Assembly (NCBI GenBank): GCA_037178975.1
Contig: JASJZH010000003.1
Coordinates: 7,440,001-7,504,000, forward strand
Direction: 5' to 3'
DNA: 64,000 bases
From: Oscheius tipulae
Taxonomy: Eukaryota > Nematoda > Chromadorea > Rhabditida > Rhabditidae
The notes below the pieces were generated by a model, which ran no database searches, was not told where the DNA came from, and worked only from the letters and a program-made list of their open reading frames with translations. Positions 22,707 to 34,625 of this stretch are shown here, piece by piece. Within the stretch, counting starts at the first letter, position 1. The number at the start of each line of letters is the position of its first letter. Made by a program: the position numbers and the translations under genes.

Positions 22707-23539
22707 TTCTCAATGAATTCCTTGCTTCCAGAATGAGCGATGGTGCCGAGACACTTATGCAAATCCTCCCGATTCATTCCGATTCCCGTATCCTCGAAAA
22801 TGATCAGCTTGTTCAGCTCATCCGTCGTGACCTTGATCTCGCTCGGTCCTTCGGCTACCTGTCCGGCCAGCTCCGCGATTCGTCTCTTCTCGAGGGCGTC
22901 CGAGGCGTTGGAAATGAGCTCGCGGACAAAGACCTCACTGTGCGAGTAGAGAGATTTGGCCACGATGTCCATCAGATTGCGGGTTTCGGCCTGAAAGAAT
23001 GGCACATTTTTGCGTTTTTTTGAGAACCATGGAATTAAAAATTGATTGCCATTTCAGCTATGAAATGGCAATCAATTACTTTACCTAGTTTTCACATCAG
23101 AATTCCGAAGAACTGATCCCGTCTTTTTAACAGATTACACGCTGTAAAAAAAAAAGTACTGTTTGCCTAATCTGGCTAGTTTCCCGAAGTTCTCCTCAAA
23201 GTCTACCAAAAACCTTCATTTTGCAATTAGAATCCTCTTCAAAAGATTCGCAATACATTCTAGGATTTCTCTAGCTAAATACCGTCACAAAACGGCCAAA
23301 AGATTTCGCTGACCTTTCTCGTACGTTTCTTGCGGAAGTCTTGACAAAAACAGACGATATTTACCCACCTGGAACTCATGTTTCTCCACCGAAAAGCTCT
23401 CAGTCGAGGTGTGAAAAGGCCTAAGCTGTCGCTCACTTCCAACGGTCAGGAAAGGAAAGGAGAAGGAGCCGGGAGCCAGTTGTCTTCTCGTAGCAACTCT
23501 CGAGGCGACTCTGAGGGAATAGAGCCTCACGGCGTGCAT
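19367..23539 (-). CDS. TRAP1: TRAP1, mitochondrial HSP90 chaperone
   Basis: TRAP1 is the matrix HSP90 ATPase. Exons: 23539-23369, 22990-22706, 22559-22311, 22268-22071, 21766-21374, 21333-21206, 20421-20334, 20291-20090, 20036-19858 and 19492-19367. The N-terminus is basic and Arg/Ser rich, like a mitochondrial presequence. The ATPase domain shows [18 protein letters not shown] and [13 protein letters not shown]. The middle domain shows [18 protein letters not shown] and the catalytic-loop-like Arg region. The C-terminus has [11 protein letters not shown] and LVEQ...MVGRLNKLL. All junction phases agree except 20090/20036, where the good donor leaves one base and the good acceptor needs none. 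Weaker upstream donors restore frame but delete about 12 residues. The gene starts 121 nt after the cramped-like stop, with a TTAAG acceptor 1 nt before ATG. Confidence 0.93.
22674..22703. repeat. (CT)n microsatellite at a TRAP1 splice donor
   Basis: About 15 CT units on the plus strand. In the TRAP1 sense direction, the intron begins GTGAG and continues directly as (GA)n. Confidence 0.9.
23040..23077. repeat. Perfect hairpin, 17-bp stem with 4-nt loop
   Basis: 23040-23056 and 23061-23077 are exact reverse complements separated by GCTA. It lies in the first TRAP1 intron. The stem is too short for a typical microRNA precursor; a cruciform, a regulatory RNA hairpin or a mini element are possible. 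Confidence 0.7.
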
Positions 23540-23578
23540 TCTTAATCAATTTTAAAATTTGGATATTAAGAACATTTT

Positions 23579-23584
23579 AAGGTA
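23579..23584 (-). promoter_or_regulatory. UACCUU motif upstream of TRAP1 acceptor
   Basis: UACCUU within UUUUUACCUUA, 44 nt upstream of the acceptor preceding the TRAP1 start. It matches the UAYYUU Ur consensus of C. elegans SL2 intercistronic regions. Confidence 0.45.
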
Positions 23585-23660
23585 AAAAGTACGCATATCA
23601 CGTCTTTTCAAGAAAAATAAAACACGAGGAACACGATAGTTTTACTCGTAAATGTACACG

Positions 23661-26600
23661 TTATTGATGAGACGGGTCCTCTTCGAAATCGTCCAGGAGC
23701 TCCGAGAAGACGTTGATGGCCTGATTGCTGTCCTGATGGAGGACGTCCTTCATCGTACTGTTGACAATATTCTTAATGTTTAAGGTACTTTTTAAAATAA
23801 AAATTAGGAAACCTGCATGGAATCGGAACAGAGCGAATTTGTGGCCATCTTCCTCGGACTGTAGTCGAGATCATCGGCAAAGAGGTCCTTGAATGAGCTT
23901 CTTCTGAAAAAAAAATGTTCAAGTTTCGGGTAAGCCAAAATAAAAATAAAATATTTTAACCGAGCATATACAATAATCAGCCTTCTAAAGAGGTTCCAGA
24001 GTTATTCGTGTGAAAAGAAAAACTTTTCTTGTGTGTGGAGATCGAACCCGACTCTGTTTGATCTGCAAGTCTGATCCCCGAACCGACTGCGCCATTTGGG
24101 AAAGTTGATATTCGGCCTGTTATTTGAATTTCGATAATCACAAGCGGTTAGGACTTGCTGTAAAGAGGAAAACAAGAAAAACTGACTGTTTATCACTGAG
24201 AGCAGCCTGTTGAACGGGTTCGGAAAAGGGTGTAGCTGTGCCGGAACTACTGCTGCTGGTGACCATTTGCGAGAAGTCTGTGGGCTCGGGTGCTTGGCAG
24301 CGGCCATTGTCTGTAACTTTTAAAAAGTTTTTTGTGAAAATGAGGTGTCGACATAAACCAAATAATTTGTAGGGTTTTCTTCAAAATTCCCGCAGTCAAT
24401 TTGTGGGGCTATGATCATTATAAAGTAGAGTCGCGCTATAACGTACCCTCCTCATGCAGGTCCAGGGGTACGTTATAGCGAGGTGTACGTTACATCGAGA
24501 CGTATGTTATACCGAGGCTTTTTGACCCAAAAATGAGAGGTACAGTGCGTTATAACGAGCTTTCTACATAATTAAGCAATTATCTAGCTCTAAATGCTCA
24601 TGTATGTATGTGTGGTAAAGTGGGATTCACAGACGGGTTGACAGAAGGCAATATATAATATAGAGAAAAATCGAATATAACTTATGAATCTTGCAAAAAT
24701 TTCGAAAAGGTGTTCTTTTAATTGGTTTAAAAAGCTCGCTGATGCAATCAAAATATATCTATCAGGTTTTAGGAGTTGTCCACAAAATCGAACTTTTCCC
24801 CTTCACCGGCTACAATAAGAGTCAATCAATGCTCAGCTCAGTTCTCATTCAGATTCTTTCCAGAAAGCAATTTTTCCTCGCTCATTCTTTTTTCGTAAAC
24901 AGGAAAAAAAAACTTACCCAAAAACTCCGCCGTGCTGTAAACATTCGACGAATAGACCAGTGTTCTCGGCTTTTTGGGTGACTGTTGTTGTTCCTTTTTC
25001 TTTCCTCGTATCTTTACCGTTCTCTGCAATTAGAATTTGCCTCATTGCGGTCTTATATATAAGAAGTGTCTGGAACAGGTTAAACCTGTTTCATACACTT
25101 CTTTCCCTTTTCGATGCCAAAATGTTTTTCAAAAAACTTACACTAGCACAACTCTTCAGCTGTTCCTTATACCGCAGCAGGGCCTCTTGTTCATGAGCAA
25201 TTGGTGGCGGTGGAGCCTCGGTCACAGACTGTGGTGCTGGCCTCTTCCGTCGGACCATCTGCTCCTTGCTCTCCGGGATTTTTGGTCTAAATTTAAGATT
25301 TCCTAATCATTTTAATAAAACTTACGCTACAGTATCTTTCGTTTTTTCCTCTTCCCTTCCGGAAGAGGCCAGCTGATCCCCGTATTCTCTCGTCATGAGC
25401 TCGCGGAAGATCTTCCAGGTCTCAGTGCCTGGTTGCTGAACGGCTTCGATTTTATATAGCAGTTTGATGTTCGTCGAGAGACCGCACTAAACGTTTAAAT
25501 TTTTGGTCAAAAAAGCACAGAAACAACGTACCAAACAGTATAGTTCAGCTACACTAGCTTCGCCCACATTTGCTGCAGTCAAGCCATTGATTACGAGTTG
25601 GCCGTCAATGGTAAAGGGTCGGTTTATGACGACGTTGTAGGTCGGAACTGTATTTTCGTTTTTTTTTGGTGAAACGAGAACAAACCGATGGGTTTGACAG
25701 CGGCTTGACCATTCTCGTTGCCCTTCTTCTGTTTGATCGAGTCCTGCTCGCGTTTTAGTCTAAACGAAGAGGTATGTACCAAGCAATGGACATTGAAGAC
25801 TTTCTAGTGGCTACACTATATACTCGGGTGTCGAGTAGAAAATCTCGACTTGAGTCCTGAGTCGGACTCGATTTTTTTTTCTTGTTCTCGAGTCCAAGAC
25901 TCTTTTAGATTCTCTAGACATCCCTGAACATCCACATATTTCAATTCAGTTCAGTTTTCTATCCTTCCCCATGTTTAACAAAACCCACTTGCTGAGCGAA
26001 ATAATGTCTCCATACGGATCGGCTCCAACCAGGGTCACTCTCCCAATCTCGGTCGTCTTGTCTGGGAGGAGGGTTATCGTCGCCGAGTCTGCATAACCCT
26101 ACATTTTGTGATAATTATGTTGAAAAATACAAAAAAAAAACCTGTTTAGAGACCCATTTATGTCCTAGAAGCTCAAAAATTCTCGCAATGCGGTCATTTG
26201 TCGAAATCCGAAGGCAGAGACTGGGATTCTGTTCGCAGGAGAGAACGTAGTTCTTGTCAATGTAGGTCGCCGGCTGTAGGGTGATCTGGAGCTCCGAAGG
26301 CTTGTCATTCTGGGCGATTCGGTATTCTACAGTCTTTTTATTGAAAATTGTGCCAAAAAGCAGGGTATACCCGTAAAATATTTTTGCAAAGATGGACAGA
26401 ATGGCGTTCGGATGACCATGTTCTTCTTGTTGGCTTTTATCGTCGTCACCCTGAGTTTTTGGATGATTTTTGTTCTGTTTCAAAAGGTGAACACACCCTT
26501 CAAGAATGAGCTCTTTGAGTCGTTCAGGCTGATATTTCGAGGCTCCTGTCCGCTTGCGCCATTCGCATGAATTGATCACGAAGAAGAGCTCCTTGGCGTC

Positions 26601-27314
26601 GCGACAGACCTCCGGAAACATTTCTGGAAGCAAAAGTGGATGTATAGTCTGTGGTTTTGTGATTTTGGCTGGAAAGGACCCCGGAAAAAGTAGGCTTACC
26701 GTCAACGTTGATGTCGCAGAGATTCCTCAAGAACTTGACGCAGTTGAAGAAGAAATTTCTGATCTGGTCCTTGTCTTTATGGATCTTCTTTTTCTGCATC
26801 GCCGTCACGAGCCGATCCCAGTCCTTGCCGTGCTGGAATTGACTGCATTAGAACGATGAAAAAGCCAATGAAAGTGATCGGGTGCCCTCAAGGAAGTTCT
26901 CTGTTCATTGACCCCCCACCCCATACAAAATTTTGGAAATCAAGCTATGGTTTAGTCCCAGTCAGTATCATACCGAACTCTGACCGTGCTGAACTCAACT
27001 TGTTTTCATAAAGTCTGTCATTCTAACCAAGCAAAAAGCCCACCTGCTTGACAGCCTCGTAGTAGCCCATAATCTCTTCCGTGTCCCACATTTTGCCCTT
27101 CTTCCTCTCATCCTGGCTGGCAGCGACTGCTGGTTGAGTTTCTGACTTGCCCAACTCGTTCTGGAACCCATTTTCTGGTCTTTTGCACCAAAAATAGGAT
27201 TACCTGCTCACTTTGTAACAGACTAGAAGCCGTCTCTGTCGCCACCTTGATAGTCTTTCGTCTTCCCGTGATATGCTGAGCTGCCTCTTCTAACTCGTTC
27301 TCTATTTCTGGCAT
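23661..27314 (-). CDS. CRAMP1: Cramped-like SANT-domain chromatin protein
   Basis: Drosophila cramped is a Polycomb-group-like SANT protein, and its vertebrate homologue CRAMP1 is linked to histone gene control. The start at 27314 sits 1 nt after a TTTAG acceptor. The SANT region spans exons near 27090-26600: MWDTEEIMGYYEAVKQ, then HGKDWDRLVTAMQKKKIHKD and KDQIRNFFFNCVKFLRN. It is followed by the cramped-specific KELFFVINSCEWRKRTGASKYQP, with leucines spaced as in CRAMP1. Later exons encode a beta-rich region (26350-25300), a proline/glutamine-rich linker and an acidic C-terminus ending FSELLDDFEEDPSHQ at 23661. The 23771 acceptor (CATTAAG) is needed to keep frame. Many exons are short, and boundaries of the middle exons are approximate. 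The first exon best ends at a GTGAGC donor 6 nt before another GT. Confidence 0.75.
24033..24100 (-). repeat. tRNA-like (SINE-like) sequence
   Basis: Minus-strand A box TGGCGCAGTCGGT (24082-24094) and B box GGGTTCGATCTCC (24037-24049), with a GATC-paired anticodon-like arm between them. It lies in a cramped-like gene intron. tRNA-derived, probably not functional. Confidence 0.45.
24428..24570. mobile_element. Pogo/Tigger-like terminal repeat remnant
   Basis: Sequence starts AGAGTCGCGCTATAACG. The 15-bp arm 24434-24448 is the exact reverse complement of 24466-24480. Degenerate direct copies of the GTACGTTATAGCGAG unit follow at 24480-24515 and 24548-24560. Sub-repeats of CGTTATAACGAG type are typical of pogo/Tigger transposon ends and their MITEs. 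No transposase is nearby. It lies in a cramped-like gene intron. Confidence 0.4.
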
Positions 27315-27365
27315 CCTAAATCTCGAATTATTAAGAGTTTGGGACAGGAAAACAGGCATGAATCT

Positions 27366-27371
27366 GAGGTA
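27366..27371 (-). promoter_or_regulatory. UACCUC motif upstream of cramped-like acceptor
   Basis: UACCUC within GUUUACCUCAG, 56 nt upstream of the acceptor preceding the start codon, in the 126-nt spacer after the phosphatase gene. Confidence 0.4.
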
Positions 27372-27440
27372 AACGGCAGCAATCAGGCAAATACTGGTCA
27401 GAACTTAAAATTTATGAAACCAGCAAAATGACACGTAGAT

Positions 27441-29323
27441 TTAGTAGGGAGGGAGACCGAATTCTTCAGGGAGGAACTCCTCCAAACTGGCCAAGCAACG
27501 GCTGAGTCGAGCCCTAAATTCCGTAATTTTTTCCTTAAAAATGGTTAGATACTTGAAAGTGTCGTCTGGAGCGAATATCGAGAGATCTGGGACCATTATG
27601 CAATTCATTCCGGCTGCTAGGGCCGCCTCGACACCGTTCGGGGCGTCCTCAAAGACGAGACAGTTCTCGGGGCGGAGGTTGGGCTCGTTGAATCTTGAAA
27701 TGGGGGGGAATATTTATGGTGCAGAGGTACTGGCCTAGTCAAAACACCAAGGGGAACGGGGAAGATTGCCCGGTGCAACACAGAAAATAAGGCAGAGGCT
27801 TTTTTTTTATAGAATCAACTGCCAGCAGCAGGTCTTGGCTTAGAAATGATCCCAGGCGGCTGCGCCGCTTCCCTCGTACCAGTTTCTTCCACAGCTGGCT
27901 TTTCCCCTTGTCTTTTGACATGAAATGACTTGTCAGCGTTTTTGGGTATTAGTGTTGACATGCAATTGTGCGGACATCATGACAGACGGACACCATTGCG
28001 CTTTAGTAAAGGGAGAGATGACACCCAAAGTATTGAAGCAATCGAAAATTACATTGTACGGCTGAGAAGTTCGAATAGTCAAAGCGAGCAAAAAACTGTA
28101 TGGCAAGCCCCCTCCCTCATGTGAATGCTCCAACAGCAAGCGTTTTTTATTTTTCTCCGTTCTTCCTCACTTTCTCTTCCCGAAAAACTCACTGTTTCAT
28201 TGTGTAGAGAAAAGGCTCCGGATGTGGCTTGCCGTGCTTAACATTTGGATCGTCTCCTGTGCAGACTTTTAGCGGAATGGCACTGGTCCAATCCCCATGG
28301 CCAGTATTTTTTAGGGCAAAGGTTCGGCTACAGGAGCCTGTACAGATAGCCATCGGAATCTCTGAATCCTGTTTCTAAACCAAAAACTTTTGCAAACTCA
28401 CTTTTGGCGGCAAAGTGCTCGACTAATCTCTTGGCTCCAGGAAGAGCTGGTGCGCTCAAGTAGGCCACATCGAGCCATGCGTCGTACTCTTTCGCGTACT
28501 CTTCTGGTGTGATTTTATCGGCGATTCCTACCTGAGCTTTTGTATTTTTCGGACACAAAAATAAGAAATACCTCGTCGATGAGCCATTTGATCGCCTCCA
28601 TGTGCTTTTTGCCCATCATTCCTGCAAGAATTGGGTTAGAAAATCTTACTGGAGGTAGCAAAATGTGAGCGACAAATGGACTATCAGTGAAAGATTCAAC
28701 TTTACTGTACCGACCTGACTAGACAGTTACAGCCTGTAACTTGGCCAACAGAGCACCGGGAATTGACGGAAGATCGAGGCCATAGTCAGATATCCGAGAG
28801 AAAGGATGGAATATAAACACAGATACTGTCAAGAGAAGGGAAGAGTATTTTCATGAAAACTTGACTACCTGTGGTCAATGCAACTTGTTAGTGAAGACTC
28901 GATATATTTAAGTAAGACTTTTTAGTTGTATTTGGAACCAAAAAAGAAAAATTCATCGAAAGAAAAAGGCTGGTAATCGCTTCAAATATTGGTCAAGTAA
29001 CTGATAAAACTGACGCATTCATTTGATTTTCTAACTGACGGCGTTATACAGGTGTTTACAACCGTTTATCCGTCGTACTTTGTGGGAGATAAGAGATAAA
29101 CTACAAAAGTATCCAATTGAGCTCTATTAGGTTCTGTACCGTCTGATCACGATTTCAGCGAAAACTACTTGTAAAGGAGTAACCTACTCCGTTTGATATC
29201 CATCGTGAACTCGAGACCAAACTTGTCCAGCATCATCTGGCTGGCTTTTGTGTACAGATGCTCCGTGTCGACGAGAAGACCGTCAAAGTCGAAAATGATG
29301 TGTGTGATGTTACCCGCGCCCAT
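27441..29323 (-). CDS. PUDP: HAD-family phosphatase, pseudouridine-5'-phosphatase-like
   Basis: PUDP dephosphorylates pseudouridine 5'-monophosphate. The start at 29323 directly follows a TTCAG acceptor. Exon 1 carries HAD motif I, IIFDFDGLLVDTEHLY, with the nucleophile and acid aspartates. Exon 2 gives MMGKKHMEAIKWLIDE. Exon 3 gives APALPGAKRLVEHF. Exon 4 carries motif II (IPMAICTGS) and the motif III lysine in VKHGKPHPEPFL. The last exon carries motif IV, NCLVFEDAPNGVEAALAAGM, and ends at 27441. All catalytic residues expected for the family are visible. Introns of about 550 nt (near 28630-29180) and about 490 nt (27700-28190) are longer than usual here. The substrate is inferred from similarity to human PUDP; other HAD sugar-phosphate phosphatases are possible. 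Confidence 0.88.
27830..28015 (+). repeat. Dispersed repeat, partial copy
   Basis: Shares GGCGGCTGCGCCGCTT with the 59.8-kb copy and GACAGACGGACACCATTG-type text with the 3.8-kb copy. The middle is diverged. It lies in a phosphatase gene intron. Confidence 0.3.
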
Positions 29324-29359
29324 CTGAACGTTTTTTTTATTGGAAAACTATCGAGAATT

Positions 29360-29365
29360 GAGGTA
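29360..29365 (-). promoter_or_regulatory. UACCUC motif upstream of phosphatase acceptor
   Basis: UACCUC within AUUUACCUCAA, exactly 42 nt upstream of the acceptor abutting the start codon. An AATAAA also lies between motif and acceptor, near 29336. Confidence 0.45.
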
Positions 29366-29455
29366 AATTTAGAGGGAAAGAACCACATAATGAACAATAA
29401 ATGAATGAGAAATAACTAGATTTATAACAGGGCAAGATGAGATAGATTTGAGAGA

Positions 29456-32400
29456 TCACAGACGGAAAGATTCGCATTGAGACGGCTTGTTGTGCCAGTA
29501 GCCGAGATTCTGGTCTTTGATCCTGAAAATGAGAGCTTCAGCAATGGCAAGTGAGCTAAGTTCAGCAAGTTTTTAAGCCTATTTTATGGTAACTTCTAGC
29601 TTAAAAACAGCTTTTTTGTCTCATCCGTTCTATGCGTTCTAGCCAAAGTGCAATCAACTCACTCTTTAACACGAAAAACGGCAATGGTCATATGAAACGA
29701 TAATAGCATTTGTTGACAGGTTCAGTAAGCAATAATAAGACGATACACTTCTGAAGAATTAGAATCGCCGTGGTGCTAGATCTGGACAAAATAACACCCA
29801 ATTTGCTACAGCAATTTTCCTACCAAAACAGGGTTAGATTAAAGCTCGTTTCAGAGGGAATCCGCACTTTTCTCCGTTCATGTAATCTCTGTTCAAAAAC
29901 TCTGTAAACTCACCATTCATTGAACTTCTCGACAGCCTCGCTATGCTCCCGATTGGCCAGCTTCGAGTGCAAATAGGTATAGTCGTCAGGCAGCGGCTGT
30001 CCCAGAATTGTACAGATCTATTTTAAAGATTTACTGACCCAAAGAATGTGAAAAAAAAACCTGTTTGAACAGTAGTCCGAGCTGTTTTTTCGAGAGTCTA
30101 CTGACTGTATCCTTCTTCGTCAGACCCTTGACCGTGTCCAGAGTCTCGATGGAATCGTCAGCAAGGTTCCAGTTGGCCGAAAAATTGTTGTTCGCAGTCG
30201 GATTTACTTCGGCTTCCACCTAATTTTGAGTTTTTTTATAGAAAAAGAGAATAAGTACCTGTCCAGTGCAGACGACCGGCGAATGATGGGCAAAGCTGTT
30301 GGTTGGAGTGATTCCTGCGAGTCGGGCGTCGATGCCACGCTGAACTCGAGCGACATCCTTGGCGTCGCCGATCACAATCGAGGAGAGATAGATCTGGAAA
30401 GAGGTTGAGTTATTGCTGAACGGAGTTTTTTTTTTTTAAATAGCGGCACAGCATATACCATACAGAAAGCTCCTAATCACATTTTCCAACCGTCTGTATA
30501 GATTGGAAGAGATTCAACCTTTGTGGAACAAAAACATCAACATCCCTTGAGACACGGTAGTATTTTTCTGCTGAATTTTTGACAGAAGCACTCCAACGAG
30601 CCGTGAAGAGAGTCGGCCGCTGAGGGGACGGTGCCGCAGCTGAAAGTTCTGATGTTTTTGTTCCACAAAGGCGAAAATTGAACATAAGGCCCGTCAAAAC
30701 GTTATACGAGCAAAGATTTTTATCACTGAAGTTTTGAAGAAACGGCTCTAATATGCGTTCAAAAATATGCTACTACGAAACGAAGTTCTGATCATCATTC
30801 GTAGAACGTGCAGTGGTTTCTGTCAAAAAAGTCATCTAAACCTCAATATTTTACTTGCCATAGGCCTACTTTCTTACAAATCAAGCTGTACTGGCCAATA
30901 CTCAGAGATTTGAACCAACCGGTTTCACAAAATGTCCCAACAGAGCTCCTTGGAGCCCGAGATAGTTCCATCGAAGAATCTTGTCTGTGCAGGACATAGT
31001 CTTCAGCCGATCTCCGGCCATGAGTCCGTCGAACGTCTGTGGATTGTAGTAGGGGTTGTCTTCTTCCGTTCCGAGCACAGCTCCCATTCCATTCTCAATT
31101 TTGAACCTCAACTTTCCGCAATTCCGGTCCTCGGCATTGGCAGCGGATCCGGGACGGTCGTAGACGCGCGAATCGCCACACGGGGCCGTGTTGATGTAGA
31201 GGTGGAAGGAGAGATTCGGGCGCACTTTTAGCTTGCCTAGATTGGAGAAGAATGATGCTTTTTGGGAGTGAAAATACCTGAAGATGCATCGAAAATCGTG
31301 CTCTCTCCCGTTTTTAAATGCAGAGCCGCCTGGCTGTAGAGGAATCTGAAAGATTTTGGTAAGAAAAGATGTAAAATTGGATTAGATGCTATCAACTAAT
31401 CATGTCGAATATTCTTATCCTGTCACCCACTAACTTCCAGCCGTCTTTCACGGTTTCGCCACACTCCCAGAAACTTCAAAAATATCGACGGGGATCGAAC
31501 CTTGCTTGCTCAGATTAATAGCCCAGCACGCTCACCATTGAGCTATATACGGTGCGCGGCTGTGGCCCCGTCCCCTCAACGGCCAACTCTCCCCACGGCT
31601 TGTTGGAGCACTTCTGTCGAAAATTCAGTGGAAAAAAACTACCGTACCTCAAGAGAGACCGCCTTGTAATAATTTCCGCGTGACAATCGTTGACAGCATG
31701 GCCTTCTGTACTCAGGTAACAACCTCGAATATTCTTGTTTCCGGAGCCTAAAGCCACCACTTGAAGACTTCTGTCAGCGCTGTTATACATGACAGTTCCG
31801 GCCAGAACCCTATCAGCTTTCAGGAGACGCGGATCTTCTTTAATGAGGGAGACGAACTTGGCTCGAACCGTATGTTTAATCAGCTCGGGGAAGGTCTTCT
31901 CATCGCCGAGGATAGTTCGGGAGTGATATCGGCCGATGTAATTGTCGAAGAGGACCTAGAAATTGGGATTGTTTTCCCCCCAAATTGGTGCAAAGTTGTG
32001 AAGAAAATTTCGTGAATTTTTCCCTATGGCTTATGACCGAATCGCTAACGTTTCACCAGCTGCTGAACCTAGGAAGAATGAAGATGAAAGAAAGCTAAAA
32101 TGTCGATCCGGTCAGGAAAGTGACTAAACCTCTTGGCTGTCTGTCCGCACTACCGTCTCAATTATCAACTAGCCAAGTAAGGTCGTCTTCAGGCTCTTGC
32201 CCAACTTTTATACCACAAATTTTCCCTACTCAGATTGAGGTAGTTTGACCCGTAATTGGTCGATAATGAGGGGATGAACTTGTAGAAAAAACAGCAATAA
32301 TCCTACCTGAAGCGTTCTACTGAAGCAATCCATCTTGGCGTCCTTCTTCTTCGAGAACAGCTTGCCTACAATCTGGCCATCTTCTACTTGCAGGCTTTGA

Positions 32401-32685
32401 TAAAACTGGGGACTAAACTCGTCTAATTTTTTTTTACAAAGCATAAAATACGGTGTTTTTCCCTCGCAGGCCACATGACAAACGGCCTCGGGGGCGACTC
32501 CAAAAACATGCGTATAGAATTCAGTCGTCAGATTCGCCACACATTTGCCGGATCTCTGGATAAATCGCGCCAAATCCTCCGAAAATTCAAATTGCTTTTC
32601 CTGTAAAAATGGCGATTTTTGGCAGGAAGACACGCATCATTACGGTGATATCTCCTGGCGTTGATGGTCGCGAATCAATTTCCAT
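29456..32685 (-). CDS. ADAR: ADAR adenosine deaminase acting on double-stranded RNA
   Basis: ADARs convert adenosine to inosine in double-stranded RNA. The first exon (start 32685, 4 nt after a CGTCAG acceptor) is followed by a degenerate double-stranded-RNA-binding domain of about 95 residues ending [20 protein letters not shown]. The deaminase domain follows: [20 protein letters not shown], then zinc and proton-shuttle motif [30 protein letters not shown], the first zinc cysteine in INTAPCGD, and the second in [20 protein letters not shown]. The end reads [14 protein letters not shown]. All three zinc ligands and the catalytic glutamate are present, so it is probably active. A single RNA-binding domain is visible. 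The gene starts 185 nt after the NDUFS8 stop. One of its introns contains a perfect inverted repeat (30518-30671), and another holds a tRNA-like sequence. Confidence 0.92.
30518..30671. repeat. 22-bp perfect inverted repeat in an ADAR intron
   Basis: 30518-30539 and 30650-30671 are exact reverse complements, separated by 110 nt. No target-site duplication is obvious at the outer ends. Transcribed, it would form a 22-bp RNA duplex inside ADAR pre-mRNA. Confidence 0.8.
31486..31552 (-). repeat. tRNA-like (SINE-like) sequence
   Basis: Minus strand: D-arm-like GCTCAATGGTGAGC, anticodon-loop-like CTATTAAT resembling tRNA-Asn, and B box AGGTTCGATCCCC. The anticodon stem has mismatches. It lies in an ADAR intron. 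Confidence 0.45.
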
Positions 32686-32724
32686 TTACTGACGTGAAAA
32701 TGAGAGAAATTAGTAAGTTTTTAT

Positions 32725-32730
32725 GAGGTA
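32725..32730 (-). promoter_or_regulatory. UACCUC motif upstream of ADAR acceptor
   Basis: UACCUC within AUUUUACCUCAU, 42 nt upstream of the ADAR start-proximal acceptor, in the NDUFS8-ADAR spacer. Confidence 0.45.
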
Positions 32731-32870
32731 AAATGGTGAGAAAACAGAATATTAACGGGCAAAAAGAATAAGCAAAAAACCACGATTTATCGACACACAA
32801 GGACAATTTTCTATTTCGGGGAGTATACAATCGAATTGTAGTTCTATAGAAACTAGTTTCGGCGCTTCTT

Positions 32871-34252
<1,382 letters not shown>

Positions 34253-34625
34253 AATTACCTGCTCTGAAAAATATTATTTGTGCAAAAGTATGAGGAAAAC
34301 GAGAAGAAAAGAGGAATAGAGGCCAACAAGAACGATTGCTGGAAAGTACGCAAGTTTGCGTCAAAATTAGGCGGAACTTTTTCGAATACCGTAATTTAAA
34401 ATTGTTCTCAATAATATTTTTACCTTTCTTTTCATTTTTCTTCCATTTTTCTCGTATTTTTAGTCAATCTTCCGATAAAAGAGGATTAGAAACACGCTAA
34501 AACGTCCCTAGAGTCTGTAGCAACATGATAGTCCTAAAGAAACGGTCACATTCCGCCCATAAGCTCCTTTTTCTTCAAATTTTGTATTCTTTGCACGTGA
34601 AAACTTCAGATCTCACAGAACACAT
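34253..34625. promoter_or_regulatory. Divergent promoter region, NDUFS8 / J-protein
   Basis: 373 bp between two divergently read start codons. It contains GTACGCAAGTTTGCG (34346-34360), related to motifs at 14980, 15595 and 58543. The J-protein start has an ACTTCAG acceptor 16 nt upstream; NDUFS8 has TTTTTCAG 11 nt upstream. No TATA box was assigned. Confidence 0.45.

Noticed and set aside
24020-27314. Two separate genes instead of one cramped-like gene
   Set aside because: No stop, poly(A) signal plus start, or start-adjacent acceptor was seen in the middle. The middle exons remain approximate, so this is only a moderate rejection.
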